In this document: piece after piece, positions 36,132-47,251 of the stretch
How the letters are laid out: each line of letters begins with the position of its first letter
Position numbering within the stretch: the first letter of the stretch is position 1
Origin: Peribolospora baueri
Taxonomy: Eukaryota > Basidiomycota > Peribolosporomycetes > Peribolosporales > Peribolosporaceae
Assembly (NCBI GenBank): GCA_029717555.1
Contig: JAMDHS010000059.1
Coordinates: 80,783-144,782 of the forward strand
Length of the DNA stretch: 64,000 bases
Direction of reading: 5' to 3'
The notes under the pieces: model-generated
The model's input: the letters and a program-made list of their open reading frames with translations, nothing else
Database searches by the model: none
What the model was told of the DNA's origin: nothing
Position numbers and translations under genes: made by a program

Positions 36132-37991
36132 CTACTCGTTCACGTCCACGTCCACGTCCATCACGCCACCCTTCTCGCGCGACGCCTGAGCCTCTCTCCA
36201 CTTCTCTATCCTCTTCTTCCCTCTGCCTTCCCTATACCGCTCATTCTGTTCCTGAACCGGATCCCCTCGGGGCAGCTCGAGGATGGGGATGTAGCGCCCC
36301 GAGTGGCGGACGAGTCCACCTCCGAGAGACAAATAGCCTGGATTGGGTAGTGGTCTTGTCTCATCGCCGGCCAGGGCAGATGTGCCCGTACGCACGAGCA
36401 TCTCTTCTGCGTAGCCGACAGGACTCGCGGGGAACGCAGACGTGCTGTGGTTGGTGAGGCCGGCGGAGATAAAGTGGGAAGCGATGGTCGCACGAATGGA
36501 CTCCTCAGTCGCGGAGGTTTGGAGCGCATGTAGAAAGCGGTCGCGGCCCTCCTTCTCCTTCGCTACGAGGTCCAGCGCAGCAGGTCCGTCGTTCGGACCG
36601 TCGAGTGGACCGTCGTAGGAGCTGACCCTCCACTGCACGTCCTCTTCATCAAAGCCGCATTCGTATAGCACGAGTGGCAGGGCGTCCGCCATGAGGTAGT
36701 TCGGTTTCTGCTCCAAGCGCCCGATGTCCTCCCTCAAGGCGCTCGCGGGGCAAGGGTTACCGTCGTCTCCAGCTTGGGGGCCAACATTCAGGAGCTTGTC
36801 CACGATATCCGGCGTCTCGAGCCGAGCGCCGACGAGGAAGAGGACAGCTATGATGTGTCGCACTTGGTGCCACAGGAACGCCTTCCCGCGGAGGTTGAGC
36901 ACGAAGAGGCCGTCGCAGAGTGGTGAGGCTCCGCTGGTGCCGGGCACGGGATCGATCGAAACTGACAGAATCCGCCGTTTGAAGTTGTCGATCTGCTTGG
37001 TTGGATCAACTTTGCAAAAGTTGCGGAAGTCGTGCTCTCCCACGAGTCGGCTGGCCGCATCGCGCATGAACTCTATGTCCAGGCCGCCGCGGCGAGAGAG
37101 AGGCAAGGATGGGTGGAGGTGGCGATCGAAAAAGTACTTGTAATGTCGGTACCGGCAGTTGAAGCGCGCGGAGAACGTGGGCGATACGGGAGACCAGCCG
37201 AGGACGCGAATCGAGGGTGGAAGAATGCGGTTGAGGATGTGAACGTATGGCAGCTCTTCCTCTATGACTTCCTCCTCGGGCTCCTGTCCAGCTTCCTCCC
37301 CGTCCGCCTCTGCTTCGACGTCTCGCTGTCCCGTCGCTTCCGCGGTGTTCTGTTTGCCCTTGCCCTTGACTGGTCTTTTCCTCTTCATGCCCTTCTGACT
37401 GCGTACCCAGAGGCTCACCACCTGCCCCGCGCTCGACACCCCCTTGTCCGTCCGCCCGCATCGATCGAAGCCAGCGCCGTCCATGCCCTTGGTCTCGTCC
37501 ACGAGCTTCGACAAGCACAGTGCGTCCCAGAGCACACCCTCGACCGTGGGAAGTGGAGTGGGACCGTTTTGCACGACAAGACCGTTGTAGGGCCAGCCGA
37601 GATAGGCGAAGCGGAGCGCAATCCTGCGGCGCGGATGGGCGGAGAAATCGAACTGCTTGGACCCCTTCATCTTTTTCTTTGCAGGAGGCGCTGGGGTATC
37701 TGCGCGGGCGTCAAGGGCGCCATTTCCGGAAGCCGTGAAAGATGTAGAAGCTGTACTTTCTGTCGGCTGTCTCGGCCGCCGGATGGTCTCTGGGGAAGGC
37801 ATGGGGCGACCGGCTTCGAGTGCCTGGATGCGAGCGATGAGGGCGTCTTTGGACCAGCCCCGGTAGTCGGGCGTGGACGAGCTGGTGCTCGCCGAGTTCG
37901 TTTCCATGCTTGTGAGATGCCGCGAAGCTTTTACAGGAAGAAAGAAGGGTCGGAGAGCGAGCTGGCAACGACGTGTGGCCAAAAAAGTCAT
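36132..37991 (-). CDS. DEG1: tRNA pseudouridine(38/39) synthase Deg1/Pus3
   Basis: Single-exon gene, 619 aa. Pus3/Deg1 isomerises U38/U39 in the anticodon stem-loop of many tRNAs. TruA-family landmarks: RIALRFAYLGWPYNGLVVQ, the catalytic Asp in DRCGRTDKGVSSAGQVVSLW, LPYVHILNRILPPSIRVLGW, FSARFNCRYRHYKYFF, HDFRNFCKVDPTKQ, and FLWHQVRHIIAVLFLVG. The first ATG (37991) gives a 28-residue leader, MTFLATRRCQLALRPFF and onward, with no acidic residues and several Arg, resembling a mitochondrial presequence. The second in-frame ATG (37907) gives METNSAST, a likely cytosolic/nuclear form. A Lys/Arg and Glu-rich insert (encoded around 37270-37390) interrupts the domain after SLWVRS. The 3' end is rich in basic and charged residues. 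It is the only intronless complete gene in the window with an assigned function. Confidence 0.95.
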   Translation of the reverse strand: MTFLATRRCQLALRPFFLPVKASRHLTSMETNSASTSSSTPDYRGWSKDALIARIQALEAGRPMPSPETIRRPRQPTESTASTSFTASGNGALDARADTPAPPAKKKMKGSKQFDFSAHPRRRIALRFAYLGWPYNGLVVQNGPTPLPTVEGVLWDALCLSKLVDETKGMDGAGFDRCGRTDKGVSSAGQVVSLWVRSQKGMKRKRPVKGKGKQNTAEATGQRDVEAEADGEEAGQEPEEEVIEEELPYVHILNRILPPSIRVLGWSPVSPTFSARFNCRYRHYKYFFDRHLHPSLPLSRRGGLDIEFMRDAASRLVGEHDFRNFCKVDPTKQIDNFKRRILSVSIDPVPGTSGASPLCDGLFVLNLRGKAFLWHQVRHIIAVLFLVGARLETPDIVDKLLNVGPQAGDDGNPCPASALREDIGRLEQKPNYLMADALPLVLYECGFDEEDVQWRVSSYDGPLDGPNDGPAALDLVAKEKEGRDRFLHALQTSATEESIRATIASHFISAGLTNHSTSAFPASPVGYAEEMLVRTGTSALAGDETRPLPNPGYLSLGGGLVRHSGRYIPILELPRGDPVQEQNERYREGRGKKRIEKWREAQASREKGGVMDVDVDVNE

Positions 37992-40169
37992 GGATGGGGA
38001 GCGACGTTGTTGGTCTTCTCAAGCTGAGCAGGCGCTCGCGCTCCAAAATTGACTGCGGCAAAGAGGCGCCGTTCCGATACTTACTGCGGCACGCGCTCAT
38101 CATCGCCGTCCACTCCCACCTTGCTGACACCTCAGGTGCTGTCATCGACTGGGTGTGGGCCAGCCATCATCGCGCCTTCTCGGCAAGACGCTAGCTAGCT
38201 TTGGCCCTCCTTCTTCGCGCTTGCGAATGGTCCCCGCGTGCAGGGTTACACGTATCTGGGCTGATGGAGGGTGCGTTCGAGCACTCCGTGGGGCTTGCTC
38301 GGGGTACCTCCTACAAAGTGGGGTCCGGGGGGCTTGTCCGCATAAAGAGCACATTTGAACAATTCCTTGGGAAGAACCGGGGCGAGCAAGTAGCAAGGAC
38401 GGACAGACGTTCAAGTGGATCGTACTCAAGAATGGCGGCAAGCGCGATGACTTGGGCAGACGTGGGTTTGTGCGCTTCTCCACTCCAGACTGCTTCGCGG
38501 TTCCCATTTGTTGCTTGAGGCGAAGTCGCTTACGGCGTGTTAGCCGATGTCGATACGTTCGCGCTACGAGCTCTTCCCCCTTCTTGCGCCCTTCGTTCAC
38601 GGCGGTTTGCTCCCACACCTCCGCCCCCTCTCACCCTGTTGGAAGGATGAGCCCATCAAAGAAGCCGAACCGGAAGGACGGAACGGATCGGAACGGCGGG
38701 AACGGAACGCGATCACCTCCAGGCCCAGACACCGAGCCGAGTCTCACCAGTCCCTTTGTCATTTTGTCTTTTCTCCGTTCTTCCTCTTCCCCGCTGCTTC
38801 CCTCAGTGGATTGGTCACCGGCACATGTCTCCCACGTTCGTACGGGAGCGGACTTTCGTGCCGTGCTAGCGCTCAGGGGAAAGGTTCGCATCCCAGATCG
38901 ACCTTGGCCGCCCCTGTGTTGGCCAGACACCGAGACATATTACCACGGCATGTCGGCTTGGAATCCTGACATTAGATCGGAGCCGTGGCGCAGATTCAAA
39001 GAGCAGACAATGTACAGTGTCTCTAGAGTAAGGACGAGGAAAAGCTGTCGCTGAGAACGTTCTTTTTTTCTGATCATTTTGATCCTTCTCCCTTTCCTCC
39101 CTCTTCTTGACGTTCTATGTGCGCCGTCTCTGCGACCAATCTGATCTATCCCAGGATGCGCCGTTCCTTGCGGTAGAGTATGCTGTCACTTATGTCCCTC
39201 CCAGCCCGTCCCTCTTTTGACGAGGCAGATACAGTCATCTTCAACTGTAGGGCCAGACAGCCGAATCTGGTCTACGAAATCTGCATATGACGGATGTTGA
39301 GGTTTGCCTATCAAATGGTAGGACTGTCGCTACGGTACCTAGACATATCAGCTTACTACATAGCTCATGGGCGCTGTTCTCACTTCTCTGTGTCGTTGGG
39401 GTTGTCCTCGTCCATGCGTCGCCATCGGATCCAGTCGATCGGATCCAGTCGTGCCCGTACCTACCGCCAGCTCCAGCGGAAACAGCGAGCCTGCCTCAGC
39501 GTACCACAAGAGTTCTCCCCTTCTTCCGCTGCCCGCCCGCCGTCTTTTCGTTTTCCTTTGCTTGCGAATGAGCTGACTTCCTCCGCCCAGCCGTGACGGC
39601 GAGGCGATACTGACGGCTCGAATCGGCTGATCGTTTAGGCCCCTTTTCCTCCCGTCACAAAATGAGGAGGAGGTTTTTGTCCCGTATACAGTTCTCACTC
39701 GTGATATCCTGTTCGCTTTACAGTATGTACTTCCTTGTTACTTCCACAGGCTAGCCTCATGCTCGGTCACACCCCTTCCTCTTCTCCTTTCCCCTTCCCC
39801 TCCCTCTCCCTCCTCGCTCACGGGTCTCACTGGAGTGAGAACTCTACAGACCCTTAATCGACGATTTCTCCGTGCCGTTATGAACCAGCGTGCAGAATCT
39901 GCAGGAAAATACATAAGGAAGGACGCCGTTCCGGCATCCTGCCGGACCCCTCTTCTGCGTCACTTATTTGTTGTCATCCCCCCTTCCACTTCGTCCCTCA
40001 GCCCTCCCCAATTCCCTCCCACTCCGTCCGCTGGTCTGGGTCGCCTGGAAGCCCCTTCCTCCCCCTCTCCGCCCAGCACGAGCACCGGTCCTGCTTGTAT
40101 TCGGTCTGCGCCTAACCTTGCCTGATTCGCTTCGCTGGTTCGCATTTGCGCTAGCCAAAGAGTGAGTAA
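37992..40169. other. Long intergenic region upstream of DEG1 and of the DUF6534 gene
   Basis: 2.2 kb with no gene I can support. One open frame, 38647-39054 (+, about 135 residues, MSPSKKPNRKDG start), has fairly ordinary composition but no recognisable domain. A GATCCAGTC direct repeat occurs near 39428-39450. Confidence 0.5.
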
Positions 40170-42177
40170 ATGAGGGGATGCGGCCACTTCCATCGACGGG
40201 ACGAACCTGTGTTGACAAACCGTCCCTCGCTTGCTGCTCGTCGAACGTTTGAATTTGAACACGTAGTGGCATCGATCGACCTCACTCTTGGAGCCATGGT
40301 CATTGGCACCTGGCTCAACATCTGGCTGCAAGGCTTCAGTTTTATGCAGTCTTATGTCTATTTCCGGCGTTTCCCTAAGGACAGGGGCATTCTTAAGGCT
40401 CTCGTCGCGTTCCTGCTCGTCGCCGACACGCTCAACAGCATTCTGGACTGCCACTTCACTTACACGTACTCTGTTACTCACTATGGTGGGTGGTAGCATG
40501 CATGGCGAGGCCAAACGGAGGACGGCCGTGGCGGGCGGCGGCTGATCATCTCTATCTGTCGGCTCTTCCAGGTGACTACAACTTTCTTTCCCAGTCCGTC
40601 CATACCTTCAGCTCCGACCCAGTCATGACCGGACTGGTGCGTAATCGCGTCCTTCATCTTCGAGAGAGACGTCGATGCTCAGACTTCTGCGTGTGAATGG
40701 ACCTCTGTCTTGTCATTCCCAGATCTCCTCCACCACTCAAGCTTTCTTCGGCTGGCGTGTCATGAAGCTCTCTCATTCTGTCGCTATCGCTTCCCTCATT
40801 TGGTTCCTCGCCGCCGTCCAATTTCGTGAGTCCTGGGCGGGTATTCGTCCGAGTAAAGGAACACCGTCGAGACTGACTTTGCGTGTGCGCATTCGCTGGG
40901 TGTTTTTAGTCGCTTCCATTGGTACGACTGTGGCTGTAACGATCGTCCAATATGTGAGCGTTGGTCCCCCTCTGCCATCCTGAATCTCAGTCCATAACTA
41001 AAGCCGCCCTATCGCTTCTGCCTGGGGCTCTTTTCTCTCGCGCAGTTCGTCGACTTTCACAAGTTCGGCTTCATGGTCACCATCTGGCTCGCTGGTAGCG
41101 CCTGCGCCGACCTGGCCATCACTATCACCCTCGTGTACCAGCTCTCAAAGAGCCGCACCGGTTTCGCCGCTACGGATGAGTGAGTTCGAGTCCTTGTCAG
41201 TTGGAGACAGTCGTCGAGGTGTTGAAATGCGATTCCATCCACTGATCTTCCACGGGATCTTGTCTTCGCGCGTGGCATCTAGCTTGATTTCCCGCCTTGT
41301 CCGACTGACCTTGCAGACGGGTCTCATCACGACGACTTTTGCCATCATCGAGTGAGTACAGAAGAAGCGGCTTTTTTTGCGCGTCATAGTGACCGCTTCA
41401 TTCATTTTTCCTCCTGTTTTCGTCGTTCTGCCCTCTAGCCTGATTCTCTTCCAGGCTTTCACCAACAACCTCCATCTGGTGCGCGCACGACCGTTTTCGC
41501 CTGACGCAGACTCGGTCCTTACAAAGAGAGGCGATGCTCACATCTGCTACCTCTCTTTTCTTTCTCTCCGTGGTTGCCTCCGTAATCAGATCTTCAACTT
41601 GCCGCTGGCCAAGCTCTACACCAACTCGCTCCTCTCGACGCTCAACGCTCGCGCCGGCGGCTGGTCCACGGGCATCTCTCTGCCCGACGAGGAGTCTTCG
41701 GCGTCGCGCGTCATCAGTGGCGCAAGGACGACGGGTCAGCGTCGCAAGTCCAACTTCCAGCTCACGTCGTCCATGTCCGCGCGCGGCGGACACACCAGCT
41801 CTGCCCATCGCGGCCGGGGCTTCGGTCCAGGTGGACGGTCGGTGGTCCACCCACCGACGCTCAACCTGGAGGGCGGCATCACAGTGGTGGAGGAGGAGAT
41901 GGTGCGCGAGTCGAGCATGGATCTCGACGACCGCAAGGCCATGCGCGCCGGACTGTCGATCGGGGCAAAGGAAGTGAGGGTCACTGGCGGCGGACCGTCG
42001 CACGCCGGCACAGACGGCGACGGCGAGGACGACGACCAGAGCGGCCGACTTGGCGTGTCTGACAACTTGGACACGGCGAGCGAGCCCAACAGCCCGTATT
42101 ACGCGACGCATCAACTCGGTCACTTGCGCCAAGGACAGGCCCAAGGTGGTGACGTACATGGTCACCCGACGCATTGA
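40170..42177 (+). CDS. DUF6534-type multi-pass membrane protein
   Basis: Exons 40170-40485, 40572-40636, 40723-40825, 40910-40953, 41046-41179, 41283-41351, 41439-41478, 41590-42177; 1359 nt, 452 aa. Unknown-function membrane family greatly expanded in basidiomycetes. Typical elements: IDLTLGAMVIGTWLN (first helix), FMQSYVYFRRFPKD, ALVAFLLVADTLNSILDCHF, HYGDYNF, AFFGWRVMKLS, VTIWLAGSACADLAITITLV, LTLQTGLITTTFAI, DLILFQAF, and the end of the domain IFNLPLAKLYTNSLLSTLNAR. About 150 further residues form a disordered cytosolic-like tail with Ser/Thr, Gly-rich and acidic stretches. The start is uncertain: 40170 is the first in-frame ATG, but a GTGAGT at 40160 hints at a spliced 5' exon, and homologues start only a few residues before the IDLTLGA helix. 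Confidence 0.82.
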
Positions 42178-43498
42178 AGGGAAAGAACGCAAGAGAGGCG
42201 GGGAGGGGATTGAGCCCTGTGCTCGTCACGTCGACGACGAACGCCGTCGCACAACCATTTTCTTTGTCCTGTGGCACACGGGCACAAAAAGAAGGAGCAA
42301 CATACCCGGACTCAAACAAGCTTGCCGCCGCCGCGTCCCATCCGACATCTGTATCTGTCCGCGCTATTTTTCTTTTTTCTTTTCTTTTGTCGACCGCACA
42401 CTCGCTCGATCGCATCGCATCGCAGTTTGCCGTGCAGCGCCTCTCTCTCTCCCTTATCTTATTCCCCCCGCTCTCTTTCGGTCCTTCCTCTTTCTTTCTC
42501 TCTCTTTGGATCCCTTCGGTAAAGCCTCTCTTTCCTTCCCTCCCGGTTCTATGGGACTCTTCCATTCCCCCCCTCTTCATCTCGTCCAAAAAAGACACCC
42601 ATACAGCCTGAGTGAGGCTCGCAACTGATTCCTCCGCCGTCCTAGACCCCATCCATCCATCCATTTTTTTCTTTCCCTTTAGATTCCTCCCCGCCCCTGC
42701 GCATGTATGTATGTTAAAACGCTCAGCAGCAAGGCGTCCCTTGCATTTCTCCGTCTCATTAGATGATTCAGTTTGAATCCTCGAACCGACCTGTGCTCGC
42801 TGCCTCGGGAAGCGGGGGGATAGAGAAGAGAGAAGGGAGAGGATGGATGTTCGTCGTTGCCGGCCTGGACGCGTCCACAGGTCCGGACGGAGGTGGGCCC
42901 GCCCGGCGGCCTTTCTCTCCCGACCTTGTCCATCGAGCAATCCCATGCCCTCCTTCCTTCCCTCCACGTAACTCTGTGTTCTCCTCCGTCTCTTTGTCGT
43001 CTTCGTCTCTGGCCATGGACGGGTCGCTCGCTTTGCTGCGCTCGTCCGAGATAGATCACAGACAGACCAGACAGACGGACGGAGACGAGACGCCTTGGCG
43101 GACTAGGCACGATAGCTAGACGGCTTAGAGCCTTCCTTTTCTACACGTCGAACCGTCGGCGCGGCGCTTCCATAACGTCCCGGGAGGGCGGAAGAAAAGC
43201 GAGACGGTGGTCGTCATCGTCGTCATCGTCATCACGTCCCTCGCTCATCAGCTCAGCTCAGCTCTCCGCCGGACGCAAGCAAGCCGCTCCGGGGAAAGAG
43301 CGAGGACGATGGCGTGCCCCTTTGCCCACTCCCTCCGTCTCCGTCTCCGTCGCCAGGCCTCGGCGACGGGGATCGAGAATAGAAAACACTGAAAACCGGG
43401 GTACGGCGGAAGGTATGTGGTTGTGTGGATTGGCGCTGCCTCTAAGGGATTAGAGGACGGGTAGACCGAAAGTGGTTCGACGGTGATTACTGTCTCAC

Positions 43499-43522
43499 TC
43501 CTGCCTGCCTGCCTGCCTGCCT
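43499..43522. repeat. CTGC tetranucleotide tandem
   Basis: Five to six consecutive CTGC units. Confidence 0.85.
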
Positions 43523-43755
43523 TCTCCCTCCTCCTCCCCTCTCTATCCACCCTTGGTCGCCGTCGCCGGTGGTTCCGAACCACCGCCGCCGTCGTCCCAC
43601 ACGGCGTCGAGAGCCGTTCGTTCGCCGTCTGACGGTTCGGCGCTCCACGCTCGTCGCCGTGCGCTCGCACTTTACCCCTTAGCGCCAGTCTATGCCAACC
43701 CAGAGCGTTTCTCGCTGTTGGCCATGGTCACCGAGCGCACTGCCTCCAGAGAGAC

Positions 43756-43762
<7 letters not shown>

Positions 43763-43788
<26 letters not shown>

Positions 43789-43790
43789 GG
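43763..43790. repeat. GACT tetranucleotide tandem
   Basis: Consecutive GACT units, the first interrupted (GACGGACT). Confidence 0.85.
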
Positions 43791-44306
43791 GCGACGGAGA
43801 ACGACACACTGACTGACCGGCTCACTCACTCACTCGCCCTCCTCCTGCCGCCCCCTCTTCTGACAGCAGCAACAGCCCACCTCTCGTTTCTGCCTCTCGC
43901 TCACCATCATCTACCTCACTTCCATTGCCCCATTGCCCCCTCTCCCCCCCGCCCATCTCATTACCCGGAACGACGACCGCCTTCGTCCTCGTCGCTGTAG
44001 CGTACTCTTCTTTCTCAGGTATGACCGCACGCCCGCCCCTCTCTCTCCGCTTGGCCTGCCTTTCCTTTGCCCTGTGCAGGACAGGTGACCGACCGTCCGA
44101 CCGACCGCTTGCTGACGGACTGGCAATGCGCTCTCCATGCCCTTCTTCCTGTGGGACGCTCTTCGTTCGCCAGACTTACAGACATTCACTACTTGGTCCC
44201 AGCACCACCCCAACACGCTCTTTGCTCCTCCGTCTCCCCCTCCCTCTAGACATTCCTCCCTCGGCTCTAGACGAGTCTTCCCTCGCACACAACTGACTCT
44301 CTCGCC

Positions 44307-45853
44307 ATGAAGTCCGCCGCTGCCTCCCTCGCTTTTGCCGTCGCAAGCGCCCAACTCGCGGCCGCTCAGTTCGGTATCAGCCAGTACAGCGCGACCTAGT
44401 GAGTGGGCCGCCGCCGCCGTCTGTCTGTCTGTCGGTCGTGCCGTCGTCTGTTGTTCTACCCCTGTCTCCTGTCCTCATCCGTCTTGCTTCTCCATCGCGC
44501 CACCAGCACCTACGCCTCGAGCGCCCCCTCCGGCCTCCCCGACAACACTGAAAAGGGACAGATTGGCACCAACAAGTGCGGCTCTAACTCGAACGAGAAC
44601 AGCTTGTGCCAGAACGCTTTCATCAATGCGGTACGTAGCGTGGACAAACAAACGGTCGTGACAGAATCCAGTTTTACTCACTGAGACACGTCTATCGCCC
44701 GCGGTACGAACGGACACGTCTTCCGGAACGTATTCACATCACAGGTCGACGACTTCTGCCTCTGGGCTCGTGAGTGTCGTTCGTGGAGAAGGCACGCAAC
44801 CTCTCGCTCATACGTTTTCTCCTTCCCCCCTTTTTCCACAGCCCCCTTCTCCAACGGCCAGAACGCCACGATCGGCCAGACGGAGGAGGAAGAGGTGGCC
44901 TGGTGCACCAAGAAAGGCTACGGAACCCGTCTGATCCCTGACGGCACCATCACCGGTGCCCACTTCGTCAAGACGCCTGACTACGTTCAGATCACCGGCG
45001 TGGGCGACTTGACCAAGATGGGCATCCCCGCCAACGACGGCGGTGGAGAGCTCGACCCGCACGGCGCGACTGGCAACGGCAACCCGGTGGGAGGCCTCGT
45101 GTTCACCAACGCCTTCTCCAAGGACAAGAGCTACGAGCAGATCCACGAGTGGACCAACTTTATGGCCTACAACGAGTTCTGCTTCCGCGCTTGCACCGGC
45201 CCCAACGCTGCTGCGCTCTGCCAGCACATTTACGACGAGATGGGTTGCGACTGGGTGTAGGTTATCCCATCCATCCCCATCCCCCATACCCCTTAACCCT
45301 TTCAATCGACTGACCATCCCTCGCTCTTCATCCGTATGGCTGACTCGCTGGCTCGCTGGCTCGCTGGCCCACGCCCCCCCTCCTCCCCCACAGCATGCCA
45401 GCCAACTACGACCCCAACGTGTTCGAGACGTGCGAAGGTGACAGCAACCAGCCTCCCGGCCTGTACACCGTGAGCGGCAAGGTGTCGACCTTCAGCCAGG
45501 GCCAGCCCGCGACGCCGTTGGCGCACCCCAAGCCGTCCTCCTCCAACTGCAACACCGTCTCCTCCCTCTCCAACGGCGCCTCCTACACTGTCCCCGGCAT
45601 GGCCGCCGCCTCCTCCGGTGCTGCCGGTGGCATGACCACCGTCGCCGGCGGCGCCGGCGCTGCCTCCACCAAGGCCGGCTCCTTCGGCCCCGCTCAAACC
45701 GGCTCGAGCACGGGCTCGAGCTCGGGTTCGTCTGGCTCTCAAGCCTCGACGAAGAACGCCGCCACGGCGGGCTTGGCTGTGGACGTAAAGGCGCTCAGCG
45801 GCTTTGCTGTCGTCGTTGCTGGCGTCGTCGGCGCCTGCGCCGTCATGCTCTAG
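44307..45853 (+). CDS. Secreted GPI-anchored 'macrofage activating glycoprotein'-family protein
   Basis: Exons 44307-44398, 44507-44630, 44745-44769 (25 nt), 44842-45256, 45394-45853; 1116 nt, 371 aa. Signal peptide MKSAAASLAFAVASAQLAAA with likely cleavage before QFGISQY. The mature part has the family pattern: CGSNSNENSLCQNAFINA, DDFCLWAPP, EEEVAWCTKKGYGTRLIPDG, HFVKTPDYVQITG, NEFCFRACTG and YDEMGCDWVMPANYD. The even set of Cys probably forms disulphides. A Ser/Gly/Ala-rich stalk and a C-terminal hydrophobic helix (ALSGFAVVVAGVVGACAVML) indicate a GPI anchor. The name comes from a cell-surface antigen described in Cryptococcus; the biochemical function is unknown and I make no claim about host interaction here. 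Confidence 0.87.
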
Positions 45854-46391
45854 ACGACCCACCCCCCTTCGTCGCGCTGAATCGAGACATCCATCGTTTC
45901 ATCTTTCTAGACATGCCAGCTTACACATACACACACCACCCGATGCTCGTCCTCCCTACCGACTCTCGGTAAGATGGCAAACGAGTAGATAAGAGCAGAC
46001 TTTTCCTCCATCTCGTGCCGTCTCCTTCCCTCCCCCCCGGTCGTCTCGCCGGTGAAGAATATTCTCTACCCACCCTACCCCTCATCTCCCCCTTCTTGCA
46101 ATCTCGTTATTTACCCACACCAACTTGCCCACTTGCTCCGCATATCGCTTCGACTTTTGCGCGTGCGTCCTTCCCCTTTGTCATCCATCGCCAGCTCTTT
46201 CAGCCGGCGATGCATTATTATTTTTCCCGAAGAGCGGAAGGAGTGGAGAGGGGATCATTTTCCTCGCGTCCCTGCTCGCTCGCCGGCTCCGTGACTTTTT
46301 TTTTTGCAATGGAAGAACATTTGTTTCCTTTCCGCGTGTCCACGCAGAAGGCTGAGCTGAACCTCTGCAAGACGACTTCTCGTTGCCAGTA
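45854..46391. other. Intergenic, 3' flank of the glycoprotein gene
   Basis: No supported gene; ends at the MITE-like element's left TA. Confidence 0.5.
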
Positions 46392-46413
46392 CAGTCAGAC
46401 TTGTCTGTTAGCA
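46392..46413. repeat. Left terminal inverted repeat, copy A
   Basis: Pairs imperfectly with 46991-47012; shares TGTCTGTTAGCA with copy B. Confidence 0.75.
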
Positions 46414-46990
46414 TACGGATCCCTAGGTATGCTTTCGCATAGTGCATAGCGATCTCCCTTTCCCGTTTGCTCCCCAGCCAAAAATTGACGAATCCCAGCC
46501 AAAACACTGCTCTATATGCATACTAAACATACCCGCATATTGCAAGCACTGACACCGGTGCCTCCTTACCAGGTATGCACCCTCGGCATGCATAGTTAGG
46601 ATTGAGGGTCACGAGCATCCTCGTGGTGTTGGAGATTGGGGGCGACGAGCACCGGGTTACGCGGCTGAAACAATAACGCACCAGTAACGTCCACTTTCGT
46701 CCATCCACCGCCAGTTCTAACATTACTACGCGTGGGTGCTTGTCCGCGTTTCACCATCTCTTTCAAAGAACATGTCAACAAGCAGCGTAAACAAACCGAT
46801 CTTCGACAATTCTTTTCTGCACACGCTTCTTCTTGAACATGGTTGTGTTATGACGTGTACATACTCTATAGTAAAGCTTGGAATTCATGTCTTGATAGAC
46901 GCTATCGACTGTGGCAACGACTGCGGCAAATATGCATAGACCCTCTCAGGGTAGTCTCCCTCCCCCATACTGCATAGCCCTCAACTCTTA

Positions 46991-47012
46991 TGCTTATAGA
47001 CACGGTTGACTC
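46991..47012. repeat. Right terminal inverted repeat, copy A
   Basis: TGCTTATAGACACGGTTGAC followed by TC, then TA. Confidence 0.75.
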
Positions 47013-47251
47013 TACCTGCATCGAACGGCAGTCTTCACGTCTCCGCGTCCTTTTATAGCACTCGCACCAACACGTATGTAAACGGATCCAGAAGAAAGTG
47101 TGTGGAAATGGTCAAAAGCAAGCTTGTACAGGGGAAAGTCGACTCAGAGTCGTCTTGGGTGGGTGGCCAGAGATTACACATCCGCAGTGGGACTTTACAC
47201 GCGGTCCGCAGGTTGAAAGACGAAAATCTCGTATGGGACGAATTCTACCTC

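Larger units (their letters stand above)
42178..44306. other. Long intergenic region with short tandem repeats
   Basis: 2.1 kb without a supported gene. It contains CTGC repeats (43499-43522) and GACT repeats (43763-43790). The last ~500 bp, C/T-rich, is probably promoter and leader of the GPI-glycoprotein gene. Confidence 0.5.
46392..47012 (+). mobile_element. MITE-like element, copy A (621 bp), TA-flanked
   Basis: Left end CAGTCAGACTTGTCTGTTAG and the reverse complement of the right end (GAGTCAACCGTGTCTATAAG) form imperfect terminal inverted repeats of about 22 bp. TA dinucleotides flank both ends (46390-46391, 47013-47014), as in Tc1/mariner-pogo target-site duplications. Much of the interior matches 59245-59894 in the same order and orientation. 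Four TGCATAG motifs occur at 46443, 46589, 46933 and 46971. It is locally AT-richer than the surrounding DNA and has no transposase-sized frame, so it is non-autonomous. It lies 240 bp from the end of SEC27. Confidence 0.8.

Noticed and set aside
38841-38905. tRNA-like B-box (GGTTCGCATCC)
   Set aside because: No correctly spaced A-box and no cloverleaf can be folded.
38647-39054. Plus-strand ORF of about 135 residues starting MSPSKKPNRKDG
   Set aside because: Composition is not absurd, but no homology I recognise, no neighbouring exons and no good promoter; left as unannotated.
46736-46939. Small ORFs inside MITE copy A (and 59457-59813 in copy B)
   Set aside because: They share sequence only because the elements do; lengths differ, frames are not conserved and there is no transposase motif.
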